Positions 1 through 10,544 of a stretch of 64,000 nucleotides of DNA are shown here, in pieces (position 1 is the first letter of the stretch; every line of letters starts with the position of its first letter). The stretch covers positions 54,883,920 through 54,947,919 of the forward strand of contig OY282606.1 in NCBI GenBank assembly GCA_958298945.1. The letters are read 5' to 3'. This DNA is from Atherix ibis. Lineage: Eukaryota; Arthropoda; Insecta; Diptera; Athericidae. The translations under genes were made by a program, and so were the position numbers. The notes under the pieces were generated by a model. That model was not told the DNA's origin, made no database searches, and saw only the letters and a list, made by a program, of their open reading frames with translations.

Positions 1-3000
1 TTCGATAACTAATTTTATCCTTCATACCATTCCTATGGCATTCAACTCACCGTCCGCCATATTTTAAATGAATGCGAATTAACCCATAATTTCTTTTTGA
101 ACAGGAATCCTTCCATTGTGGAACTCATAGATCCTACAATTCTATTTTCAAGCCCTATATTTAACAATAATGACTTTTCCCTCTAAATAACAATCGGCCA
201 ATTTCATTAGGGAAGCTGGTAATACCAACCTACACGTAACATGAACTCACCAAATGGCCTCATGGTCGTGGCCATACAGAATGGCCTCAGCCTATTGTCT
301 TAGAGATGTAACAAAAAAAAATGTTTTACCAAATAACGAATTATTTTTTTAAAAATCTGTTAAATATTTTTAATATCATTAGTTTCTTTTTTAATTTTCA
401 GAGACATTTTAAAAACATACTTTTCCTATGTCCCTTTTGTGAATATACGATTATGACGCAAAATTTATTAAGATATATTTTTTTCTAACTTAAATTAAAG
501 TAATCCATACTCGATTATTAAAAATTAACAATTTTAACAAAATTAGGAACTATTATGTATACTCAAAAAATCACATTTTCATGCAATTATTAGAATTATA
601 TATGCAATTTATTATTGTATTTTATTATTAATATTATGTTAATTTACTTATACTTTTTTTTAGTGATCACATCCAATAAGCTTTTGACTGGTTTTATTAT
701 ATAATATGAAATTATGGAATATTATTATATAAGATGCACAATTAAACTATGTGCCCTAAAATAAATAATTGCTTTAAGATAAATTTTTTCAGCGTTTTGT
801 TAAGATTACATTTAAGATAAATCGATTAATCTTCTTATCGAGATGCTAAACTCCTGGAGGAACTTACCTAGGTGGCAGATAAAGGAACACCTCTTAGATT
901 GGTAGGTACCTGATTTTTGTGCTCGGGGTGGACGAAGACAAGCAAAATAAATCCAACAGCGTTTGACCCATAGTAGGTGATTACTTGGTTGGCTTTTGGC
1001 GGCTGAATAATTATATTTGATTTAATCGTTTATGGTTTATCATAACAAAAATAAGGAAAAAAAAATTCGATGCAAGGTGGAAGGATTTCTAATACTGGTG
1101 GTCTTGGCGAGTGAGTAAGCAGACTTACAGTCGTCTTTATACGGTGCCTTGGGAAATTTAGCTACTAATTGTATTTATCGATGGAATAGGTTCAAAATGT
1201 AACTTACTGGTAAGGCAGAAACGAAGTAACTACCAAAGCGGACTTTTGTTTGAAAAAGAAATCGAACAGGCAGTGCAGTATTTTCTTGTGCAATAATCAA
1301 ACCACTCTATTTCATACTAAGATATGTACATCCTCAATCCATCACATCACCATCACCGTTTTTTTGTTGTAAAAAAGTGGAGTTTCCCCATTTAGTGCGT
1401 TATTGGGTTTTGCAATACTCCCACTAGGAAATTTTATAAGTGGCACTCGTTTGAAGTACATCTGATGGAGATCAGATAGGAATTATAAAAAAAAAACAAG
1501 TAATAACCGATACGATTAGGAAATGTCAGAATAGGATATATTAACTGGATGTTACTCTATTCGATTATTCTTTTACATCAGTTCGTTTATTGAATAATTT
1601 GGCTTTTCCGACTTATATACTATACCACAAATGACTTATTGCTAATTAGTAATTGCTATACCGATAGTATTGGTATTGTCATGCAACAAATAAAGAACAG
1701 CGAACAGCCGAAAAATACACACCGCAACATGGTTAAAAGCTGCCGACATACAAGTAGAATGTGTGGTGTCAATTTGGCTGATAGGAGTTTCGGATTTGAA
1801 AATAAAATCCACAAAATACTGGATGCTGGAATGTGCATTTCAAAATTCATCGATAGTTATTGTAAAGGGAAATCAACGATTTTACTTTCGATCTAATTGA
1901 ACTATTTTTGAATTGAATGAGAGTGCGAGCTATTAAGAACATTTCAGATTATGTTATTTACAAAAAAAAGAATATGATCTACAAAAAAAAGAAAAGAGAA
2001 TGGGAAGAAGCAGATGTATTGAGATTGGAGTCTAGAGCCATAGAAAATACTTACACTATGCCATATTGAAAAATTTAAAAGTATAAAAAAATAATGACAT
2101 AAATTCATATTCTAATTAATCTTAAATAAAAAATGACTGCGATAAAAATATCCCGCAAAAAACAACACTGGGACATTTTTACTATATGATATAGTGTTTC
2201 GTGAATACTATTTCACAATGAAAGACTTTTTTTTATATTTTAGTTTTTTTTTTATTATACTTTTTTATATATTTTTATATTTTAGCTTTTTATATATATT
2301 TTTATGATTTTTTATTTATTATTTTATTACCTACAACTTTAAAAGCCAATAATCTATATATATTATTGCCCCTAACTTTTTATTTGTAACTAATATTGAT
2401 AGATGACGCTGTTAACAAACTACAGAATTAAATAATAATTCGCGATGTTAGTATTTTTCCAGTAAACTTTTTGGTACAGAACAAATTGTTTTTGACAAAT
2501 TTTTAAAAAAAATATCAAATGGTGAATTTTGGTTATTTAGTGTTTTGGTGAAGACACGGCGAATTATATATTTGAGATTATTTTAATTTGTTTGTTAAGT
2601 GAACTTGTTTGTTTGACTGAACTTTGACTCAAATTTTTTGACTGAAAAGTTTAATTGAATTGAAAAGAATTTTATTCTACTTACCAAAAAATAGATGAAG
2701 AGCGAAAGTTGCTCTATTGGTAGACATATTATCATATCTCAACTTTTAAATTAAATTTAACATATATAATTTTACTTGTAGCATTAGTTTATATTAGTTT
2801 GTAGTGTTAGTTTTTAGTATTAGTTTATATTATTAGTTGGTAGTATTAATTTGAAGTATCAATTTTTTTGTAATTTTAGTTTTGTGGTTTCAAAAAAAAG
2901 GAAATTTGTCTCATTGTATGGTAACTTTCGCCAATGGACGAAATGGCCTTTTGCAAGTTTGAATTGAAAAAAATATAATGAAACAAGTAACAATATAATC

Positions 3001-3460
3001 ATTTGACTTTAAATTATTTCAATATTATAGTTAGAATTTTTATTGACTAACGTTTATTAGGCTATGAGTCTTAAATGAAACATAAAATATAAATAGTTTA
3101 AATCATTAATAAAAATAATCTTCATTTTTGACGAGTTGTCACTAGTTTAAAATAATAATCAAATTGAAAAAAATTAACAATTTCAAGTAAGTAAACTATT
3201 AATAGTGTTACAATAATAATACTTTTTTATTATTATTACGATTACGTAAGCTTCAAATATTCACACTTAAACCTGTTCGATTTACAAAAAAATTTGTTGA
3301 TTACAGTATGCTAATGCACAACAGTATATACTGTAGGCACCAGCACATTACACATAACTATATATTTAAAACAGGACATTTTGCCGATCCGACTGGACTC
3401 CCAAAAATTACTTTCCTTTTCATTCTCATTTAATTTCTCTATCCCGTTATCCATTGTCGC
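1..3460. other. AT-rich spacer, no gene recognised
   Basis: I see no coding region, RNA gene or complete mobile element here. Long A and T runs dominate. The 85-codon frame at 1639-1896 (+) is overlapped antisense by a 64-codon frame at 1656-1850 and resembles nothing I know, so I do not call it. The less AT-rich part at about 840-1200 has no long frame. Around 247-273 lies a copy of the short motif CAAATGGCCT...GTCGTGG that recurs elsewhere in the window. A 14-bp perfect palindrome, ACAGTATATACTGT, sits near 3321. Confidence 0.6.
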
Positions 3461-3465
3461 TAAAT

Positions 3466-3530
3466 GTCCTTCAGTGTCGTGGCGCTTAGAATATACATTT
3501 CAGTACTAATGTTACTTAAAATGATAAAAA
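3466..3530 (+). repeat. Dispersed repeat motif, copy beside Mar-A
   Basis: This stretch reads CTAAATGTCCTTCAGTGTCG then TGGCGCTTAGAATA and TCAGTACTAATGTTACTT. It matches 48500-48570 over about 60 bases with scattered substitutions. Shorter, weaker copies lie near 250, 38093 and 62259. The start of the motif can fold as CGCTA/TGGCG here and CACCA/TGGTG in the other copy, so one stem position changed on both sides. The repeat family is unknown to me; it could be the end of a SINE, MITE or retrotransposon. Confidence 0.55.
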
Positions 3531-3574
3531 ACATTAACAGCAACACCAGAAAATTTTTACCAAACATATGTGTA

Positions 3575-4490
3575 CGAGGTCTGCCCAAAACGTATCGCGA
3601 ATTTTGTGTTTTTTCAAAACTTATTTATTTATTCATGAATATCTATTTTGTCCCCTTCAAAATAATCCCCACCAAATATTATTCACTTGTGCCAACGTTT
3701 TTTCCAATCCTCGAAGCACTTAAAAAAATCATTTTGGCACAAGTGTTCAGCTCCTCCTTCGATGCCGTCTTTATCTCCTCAATCGTAGCGTAGCGTCGTC
3801 CTTTCATGGGACTCTTCAGTTTCGGGAAGAAGAAAAAGTCACAGGGGGCCAGATTTGGGGAATACGGTGGCTGCGGCATTATTAGTGTGTTGTTTCTGGT
3901 CAAAAATTCGCGCACAAGCAACGATGCGTGAGCAGGGGCGTTATCATGGTGCAAAAGCCAATTCTTGTTTTTCCACAAATCCGGACGTTTCTGGCGGATT
4001 GCTTCGCGCAACTTGCGCATAACTTGCAGGTAATATTCATTATTGACCGTTATACCCTGTGGCAAGAACTCATGATCCACCACGTCCCTGCAATCGAAGA
4101 AAACTGTAAGCAAAACCTTCAAATTCGACCGAACTTGGTGCTTTTTTCGGCTTTGGCTCGTGCGGCAGCTTCCATTGGGATGATTGAGCTTTGGTTTCCA
4201 CGTCATAACCATAAACCCATGATTCGTCATCAGTTATGACCCTCTGGAGCAAATTTTGGTCGTCGCGGACAGAGTCCAACAGCTTCTTAGCAATGTTAAT
4301 GCGATGCTGTTTTTGGTCGAAATTGAGCAAAAATCGAAAACGAGCCAAAACACATGCAAGCAAAGAAGCTGTCAAAAATTAAGTGAACATTCAAAATGGC
4401 CGAATTTGTCGGCATTAGTGAGAGACATGAGTACCAACAAAACGCCACATAAAATCAAAAATCGAATATACGTAACCCGCGGAAAATCAT
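3575..4490 (-). mobile_element. Mar-A mariner copy 1, internally deleted
   Basis: The gene-3' end of the element carries a TIR that reads GAGGTCTGCCCAAAACG then TATCGCGAATTTT and is preceded by the target dinucleotide TA at 3573-3574. The opposite end contains the matching ACCCGCGGAAA but degenerates beyond about 4485, so that TIR is broken. Between them are the 3' UTR, the catalytic part of a mariner transposase on the minus strand and the 5' UTR. The whole helix-turn-helix N-terminus is missing: 5' UTR sequence runs straight into the linker region of the protein. The same deletion is present in the copy at 50.4-51.3 kb. The element is dead as a source of transposase. Confidence 0.8.
3679..4375 (-). 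pseudogene. Mar-A transposase remnant (catalytic domain, frameshifted)
   Basis: A mariner (IS630/Tc1/mariner superfamily) transposase cuts and rejoins element ends at TA sites. What remains is the catalytic domain: DQKQHRINIAKKLLD linker, then ITDDESWVYGYDVET with the first Asp, HHDNAPAH with the second and APCDFFFF with the third. I count 34 residues between the last two Asp, the D34D spacing of mariners. The reading frame breaks near 4135-4145, where one base is lost between KKAPSS and RSNLKVLL, and again near the C-terminus, where the frame leaves FKCFEDWKKRW. The N-terminal DNA-binding half is absent. Lower-strand frames in this stretch other than these are shadows. All catalytic Asp codons survive, but no continuous protein can be made. 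Confidence 0.85.
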
Positions 4491-4759
4491 AATTAGAATT
4501 TTTCAATCCAAATTAAAAGCCTTTAATTAAAGGCGAAAAAAGTTGATTATCTTACGGACTATAGCACTCAGAATTGAGTGTAATGGTTTTGCTTCTTCAT
4601 TTTTAAAGAAATATGGGTCAACGATAAACTTAAGCCAAAGTGTACATCAGAAAATATCATATATAATAGCTGATGCGCAGTTACTTATAGGTTATCGCAG
4701 CCCATATATGGGAATTTTTCTTATTGACGTAGAAAAAGATGGAAAAAAACTGTTTTTAA

Positions 4760-5954
4760 AAAAAAAAAAAATTATTTTTCAACATAATCTCCTTTTAGCT
4801 CTATACACTTTTCCAACCGTTTTTCCAAAATTTTTATCCCGTCCAAAAAATAGGATTTCGGAAGTTCTACAAAATACTCATTCGTTTGAGCAATGACGTC
4901 CTCGTTGGAAGTGAACCGTCGTCCGCCAAGCCATTTCTTCAGATTGGGGAAAAGAAAATAGTCTCTCTGGGCCAAATCTGGTGAAGAAGCGGGATGCTGC
5001 AACAATTCCATTCTCAATTCCACAATTTTGGCCATGGAAACAGCGCAGGTATGCACACGCGCATTGTCCTGATGCAAGAGGATTTTTTTCTTCTTCAGAT
5101 GGGGGCGTGTCTCTTTGATTTCCTCGCTCAACCGTTGCAATAACGACGCGTAATACGCTCCTGTTATTGTTTTTCCTTTTTCCAAGTAGTCGATAAAAAA
5201 TGATGCCCTGCGAATCCCAAAAGACCGTGGCCATCACCTTGCCGGCCGATGGCACAATTTTTGCCTTCTTCGGAGCCCGTTCACCCTTGAAAATCCACTG
5301 TGATGACTGTCTCTTCGTACTGGAGTGTAGTAGTGTATCCAGGTTTTGTCCACAGTGACATATCGACGAAGGAATTCGGCAGGATTGCGATGAAAGAGTG
5401 CCAACATAGCCTCAGAGTCCACTACACGAGTGCGCTTATTCTCCTCTGAGAGCAAACGCGGCACCCATCTTGCCGAAATTTTTTTCACAGACAATTTTTC
5501 ATGCAAAATTGAAGCGACTGTACCTTGTGATATGCCCGTGGCCTCAACTTATTCGCGCACTTTAATTCACCGATCGTTCAAAATCAGATCGTGGATTTTG
5601 TCGATGATTTCAGGAGTAGACACCTCAACGGCCACGTTTAAATTCATTCACCCAATTGTAAACCATCGCAAACACAGGTGCAGATGTGCCATGAACTGCA
5701 TCCAACTCGGCTTTGATTTCTTTCGGGCTTAAGCCTTTCAAATGGAGATGTTTGATGACAGCCCTAAACTCGCTTTTTCCATTGTTATGCACAAATAAAT
5801 TTCGTCAACTTTAATCGACGATAGAAATAGACCTACGCTATGGATCGAGCTGAAATTTTGACAGCTTTTCTGTCGAAAAATGTCATTTTTTAAAAAACTC
5901 GACACTACGAGCGCAATTTCTCGGATTTTCTAAGGACTTATTGAACGACCCTCG
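4760..5954 (-). mobile_element. Mar-B mariner copy 1
   Basis: The gene-5' end is a TIR reading, on the minus strand, CGAGGGTCGTTCAATAAG with TA beside it at 5955-5956. The same terminus ends copy 2 at 32749, and a related one ends Mar-C at about 14224. I cannot find the partner TIR beyond the 3' end of the gene; a poly-A-like tract at about 4757-4772 (A-run on the plus strand) follows the stop codon and then unrelated sequence begins, so the 3' boundary is approximate. It lies only about 270 bp from the right end of Mar-A copy 1, in the same orientation. Confidence 0.75.
4772..5782 (-). pseudogene. Mar-B transposase pseudogene, near full length
   Basis: The start codon at 5782 opens MEKAS, but one A is missing compared with copy 2 (MEKSKFRAV), which shifts the frame at once. 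About 38 bases are deleted between the codons for KRGR and VSTP, with GTT at both break edges. Later segments in shifting frames give HEKLSVKKISARWVPRLL, VTVDKTWIHYYTP (first catalytic Asp, followed by Lys instead of the usual Glu), FYRLLGK, EKGKTITGAYYA, LLHQDNARVHTC (second Asp) and AQRDYFLF (third Asp). The last two are separated by 34 residues, the D34D mariner spacing. The C-terminus LKGDYVEK ends in TAA at 4772-4774. Total span is about 337 codons, close to the 340-350 of mariners, so only frameshifts and one small deletion separate it from a complete gene. Confidence 0.85.
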
Positions 5955-5956
5955 TA

Positions 5957-8110
5957 TCTACCGAACGAAAAAAATGCCTTATTACTGAAGAAAATTTGTT
6001 CGAAAAATCAGTATTCAAAAACTGTTGTTCCAGTACTGAATCGGTAGATCTTTTGTGAATTTGATGGTCGGTTAAACGATTCATAGTATAAAATCACAAA
6101 CTTTAAACAAAACAAATGCTACGATGGTCAAATGGCAGGGCTGTACTTTCCGAACCATGATATGGATAACCCGATATTTATAATATTGTTTTGAATAGAT
6201 ATTGGCTGCAGATAACATACTTGCATAAAATGATCTCAGTTTCACAACTACAAATTATACTACACCACATTTTATTACTAATATTATTGTAATTTAATGA
6301 AATTCGATACACTCTTAATAAGTTATTCATTGCATTTCAAAATGCATATATTACATCTCTAAATTTTATCTGATTTAATGAATTTATCTTTAATTACAAT
6401 TTTAACACTATCGTATGGTGAAAAAATTGAACGTAAATAAAAATGTTTTCATGCTTGCATATGACAGTTCCATAAGCTAAAAATTTATATGTCTGTTTAT
6501 GCAATTTAATGTCGATTAGACAGGAATACTACAAGTATTACTATAGATATTTTTATATTGAATAAATGTTGTTATGGGCAAATACACATACACATACGTG
6601 CACAATCATCTATAGACTAGAGTTTTGTGAGCAAAATGAATACCAAAACAATGCAAAAAACGCTCGCGTTGATGGCATATCCAATGTCACGGTCGGATAG
6701 CCGACTATTACCTTTGATCTAGCCACATCGTTTCTGTATGGATACACATATTTATCTCCGTATTTTGTTTTTAGAAATTAACATAGCGAATATCATAAAA
6801 CCATGGTTGATTCCAATGATATTTCCAGTTTAAGCGTAAATATACGAACGAGTATTTGCGCTTGTACTATTTGTTCAAATTAATGTTCAAATATTTGCTC
6901 ATCCAGTGATTATTACCATTTGTAATGGTCTAAAATTGCAGACAATATTGATGGCCTTGCACACGTCTACGAACTTTATTTGCATGATTTTACTGAGTAA
7001 TAATATCACGATAAGCTCATACTCGAGATATAACAAGTATTACCTGAATAATATTAGTATAAATTTCGTTTTTAATATATTCCATAAGTCTTGTAATATT
7101 TCTACTTTGTATAGATTGCAATTTCGATAAAAGCTAAGTAGTCCTTTAAGTGTTATATGGTTGATTTTCTTATAAACATTTTCACATTAAGAACACGAGG
7201 GAAAAAATATAGGCAGACACCATTTGTGTGTGATATGGTCCAGTCCTACTTTTAACGCACATAATAAATTTATTTAAAAATTTTCTGAACACATTTAAGA
7301 TCACATTTTTTTAAAATAATTTTTAATATACATACATAGTAAATAAATAACATTACGGGAAGGTTAGTAATAAATTTTAAAAAGAAATTGGAATTACCAA
7401 CGTACTTTGAGGTTATTTTTAATAATTTAACATGCAATTGGATCTACAAAATAATACTAGAAAATTGTGTAAAATATTTCAAGCATATATAATACTCTAA
7501 GTAACTAAATAAAAAAATAATATTAAATTGGTGAAGTATTAAATTGAATAAATACTCGTGTATTAATTGAAATAGTGCGTTATTCGCTACTTTCGTTTTG
7601 GAATCAATATAATCTAATTTTTTTAGTTAATAATTTATGAAAATTTGCCATAAAACATTAAAGATTGGTACTAAGGATTATACTTAGATAAACATTTAAC
7701 ATGGAATCCATATACAAAACTAAAAAGACTTGAAGTAAATAGACGATATCTAAAATTATTTGAACTCCTCCACATAGACAAATATTTGAAACTCAAAAAA
7801 GACAAACCTAAATGAGCTTACACATATGGACTATAACTCTAAGTTTCTTCTTAGTCTTCTTCCAATTTCCATTGTCTCCAGTCCTTCCAATCAATAAATC
7901 TTCCGGAAATTGTCGATGTACGCTTTAGTGTTATTCATCGATATTTGAAAGTCCCTTATATTCGTGATGTGAGTGTATCTCATCATAAATAGTTTCATTT
8001 TCGTGCCTCCAATCAGAAAAGAATGTTCAGACCGACATCACTGAAAGCAATCTGGTGTTATTATGGACATCCACTTCACATAACTTATACGTTGGTTAGT
8101 CCTAGACGTG
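5957..8110. other. AT-rich spacer, no gene recognised
   Basis: No frame here resembles a known protein. The longest, 74 codons at 6906-7130, has no recognisable features and is rich in Ile and Asn as expected for random AT-rich sequence. Short, slightly less AT-rich islands at 6655-6725 and 7855-7910 hold nothing I can name. Confidence 0.6.
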
Positions 8111-8420
8111 TAGTTACCGACCCTATAGAGTGTGTTGTGTGAAGTTGTGCTTTTGTAGTGTGTTCGTTACAAAAAATTGAAAACCAAAATTTGGAATGAT
8201 GCTGTGCTATCAAATTTTGCGTTTAGCTCCGTGAAACGACAAGTGCGACTTACGAAAAGTTGCAAAGATCTTATGGGGACTATTGTTTATCAAGATCACA
8301 AGAATTGCGGTGGCATACAGCATTTTTTTGTAAAGCTGTGGAAGACACGCTTCGCTAAGCGACTATTAGAGCCTCACTGGTCAAGCGATCTCTTGAAGTA
8401 GCCTCATAGGTTTAGCCTCT
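8110..8420 (+). pseudogene. Mar-E mariner, 5' UTR and N-terminal remnant
   Basis: Reading from about 8199 in one frame gives CAIKFCV, a stop, then LRETTSATYEKLQRSYGD, YCLSRSQELRWHTAFF and VED. This is the first helix-turn-helix of the mariner/SETMAR-like family whose members start with a CAIKFCVKL-type helix followed by a LSRSQVFxWHKAF recognition helix. The preceding 80 bases match the 5' UTR before the same gene in the 14.4-17.6 kb duplication (TAGAGTGTGxTxxGTGAAGTTGT). After about 8320 the frame fills with stops. No catalytic domain follows, so this is a 5' fragment. Confidence 0.65.
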
Positions 8421-9108
8421 ACTGAACGCTCCAATTCCTATCGACGCGAATTTCTTTAGTCAAAAATTCTTCATAAGTTGGTAGATGCTCCTTTTTATGC
8501 TAGCAACAGTCTAACCTTAAAGTCTCATTTGTTCAATATGTGATCGCGTTCCATTATAAAAAGCTTCATTTTAGCTTCTCTCCTCATAACAGTTCCTTTG
8601 TTCAAGAGCTTACTTTAAATCGCTGTTATATCAAGAAATAAAAAGTATGGAAAAAGCAAAATAAGAGTTTATAGGGTTTTAATTTCATAATTCGCAAACT
8701 CACTTCATTCTAATATAAGGCAATAATTACCTTATGAGGCTTTATAGTTTTCTAGATTAACCCACATTATCAGACTGATTCCCAATCGGTAGGTTGAAAT
8801 GATCGAGGAAAAGAATAAGTATTGTTTTTATTTTTAATATAATAACTAACTAACTTATTTAAATTGGTAAGGAACCGTTTTGTTTAAAAATCTTTTCATC
8901 AAAAAGTTTATTTTCTTAACATTTAAAATAAATTTCATAACAGTTCGGCTGAAAAGTTTATAAGGTTGACGTCTAGATGGCACCTCTTGCAAAAATCTAC
9001 TTAATTATCATAAAGCATCATCCTTCAAATGATTCCTGTCAAATCGGTCGATTGGTTCGTGAGATATAGCATTTTGAGTGAAGCAACTTTTGTTATTGAA
9101 AAAAAAAA

Positions 9109-10473
9109 ATGGATAAAGACGAATTTCGTGTATTGAGAAAGCATTGCTTTTTGATGAAAAAAAATACAGTGGAAACCAAAGCATGGTTTGACAAACGTTA
9201 TCCGGACTCTGCTCCAGCTATTTCAACTGTGAAATATTGGTTTCGTCAATTTCGAACTGGTCGTACAAGCACAGTTGATGCAGAACGCAGTGGACGCCCA
9301 AAAGAGGTGGTTACGGCAGAAAACATCAAAAAAATCCACAAAATAATTTTAAATGACCGTAAAGTGAAGTTGAGCGAGATAGCTGAGACTCTGAACATAT
9401 CGAAAGAGCGTGTTGGACATATCGTGCATGAATATTTGGGCATGCGAAAGCTGTGTGCAAAGTGGGTGCCGCGTGAGCTCACTGTGGACCAAAAACAACA
9501 ACGTGTTGATGATTCTGAGCAGTGTTTGGAGCTGTTCAAGCGCAATAAACCCGAATTTTTGCGTAGATATGTGACAATGGATGAAACATGGCTCCGTCAC
9601 TACACTCCAGAGTCCAATCGGTAGTCGGCAGAGTGGAGAGCGAGCGACGAACCGAATCCAAAGCGTGGAAAGACGCAACAGTCGGCTGGCAAGGTGATGG
9701 CGTCTGTATTTTGGGATGCGCATGGTATAATATTCATTAGCTGTATTCCATTGGACCAATTTTGCTACAGCGCTGTAGACTCTCAATAAAATGAACATAT
9801 CACTACAGCAGTAAAATACAATCTCACAATAGTCACCGACAATACCGAGTTTATTCACACATTAACAATAAAAACAAAAATATGACATTTCAACATAACC
9901 AACGAACCCGCAAATACATCTATTTTCACTGTAGCAACTACAATCCACCTACTGTACATTGTATGCGTAACTCCAAATGAAAATTACTGCTCTGTTCGAG
10001 GTAAAGTAGATGATGACAGATACACAACTAGTGTAGTAGCAAAATTGGTCCAATGGAATACAGCTATTGACTATCTCCAGAAGGGACAGACGATCAACAG
10101 CGACTATTATATAACGTTATTGGATCGTTTGAAGAAAGAAATCGCTAAGAAACGGCCTCATTTGAAGACGAAAAAAGTGTTGTTTCACCAAGACAATGCA
10201 CCGTGTCACAAGTCGATGAAAACGATCGTCAAACTCAATGAATTGGGCTACGAATTGCTTCCCCATCCACCGTATTCTCTAGATCTGGCCCCCAGCGACT
10301 TTTTCCTGTTTGCAGACCTCAAGAGAATGCTCGCTGGCAAGAAATTTAAGACCGATGATGAAACTGAGGACTATTTTGAGGCAAAACCGAAAGAGTACTA
10401 TAAAAATGGTATCGAAAAGTTGGAAGATCGCTATAATCGCTGTATCGCCCTCCAAGGCAACTATGTTGAATAA
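9109..10473 (+). pseudogene. irritans-type mariner transposase, one stop codon and a MITE insertion
   Basis: The start MDKDEFRVLRKHCFLMKK and the whole N-terminal two-part helix-turn-helix (residues 1-115) are intact, including the linker WVPRELTVDQKQQR. The first catalytic Asp lies in YVTMDETW. The frame is closed by TAG at 9622-9624 in ESNR-stop-SAEW, where relatives have CAG for Gln. Beyond it the same frame stays open through GKVMASVFWDAHGIIF to 9738, where the MITE enters. It resumes at 10066-10068 with DYLQKGQTINSDYY, then LFHQDNAPCHKS (second Asp) and LAPSDFFLF (third Asp, 34 residues later). Near GKKFKTDDETEDYF about four residues are missing in frame compared with Himar1. The C-terminus YNRCIALQGNYVE ends at 10473. 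Without the MITE the gene would have 345 codons, so only one point mutation and one insertion inactivate it. Confidence 0.92.
9739..10065. mobile_element. 327-bp MITE nested in the mariner gene
   Basis: The insert begins AGCTGTATTCCATTGGACC and ends with the exact inverse; the TIRs are perfect over 30 bases (through AATTTTGCTAC). It is flanked by ATT at 9736-9738 and 10066-10068. Removing the insert and one ATT restores the expected Phe-Ile-Asp-Tyr of the mariner protein, which fixes the target duplication at 3 bp. It has no coding capacity. A 3-bp duplication is seen in PIF/Harbinger and some CACTA-type elements, so I infer one of these superfamilies, but I do not recognise the TIR. A TA target would leave an extra Ile codon and is less likely. 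Confidence 0.88.
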
Positions 10474-10544
10474 TAAAAATGAGTTTTGCAAAAAAAAAAA
10501 TATTTTTACTGTGTTATCTTGTAAAGTTTTCAGCCGAACTGTTA

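Larger units (their letters stand above)
8940..10542 (+). mobile_element. irritans-type mariner with TIRs, TA target site and nested MITE
   Basis: Left TIR starts ACAGTTCGGCTGAAAAG and right TIR, read on the minus strand, starts ACAGTTCGGCTGAAAAC; they match over about 26 bases with two differences. TA flanks both ends (8938-8939 and 10543-10544), the mariner target duplication. The sequence is close to the ACAGGTTGGCTGATAAG-type ends of irritans-subfamily mariners such as Himar1. Total length is 1,603 bp; without the 327-bp nested MITE and its 3-bp duplication it is about 1,273 bp, a normal mariner size. The encoded transposase is interrupted (see the pseudogene entry), but both ends look usable by a related enzyme. 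Confidence 0.92.

Noticed and set aside
3464..3793. 109-codon plus frame crossing the Mar-A left end
   Set aside because: It spans the boundary between unrelated flank and the antisense transposase, so it cannot be one gene.
9246..9858. Minus-strand frames of 99 and 169 codons inside the irritans mariner
   Set aside because: They are antisense shadows of the transposase frame and of the MITE.
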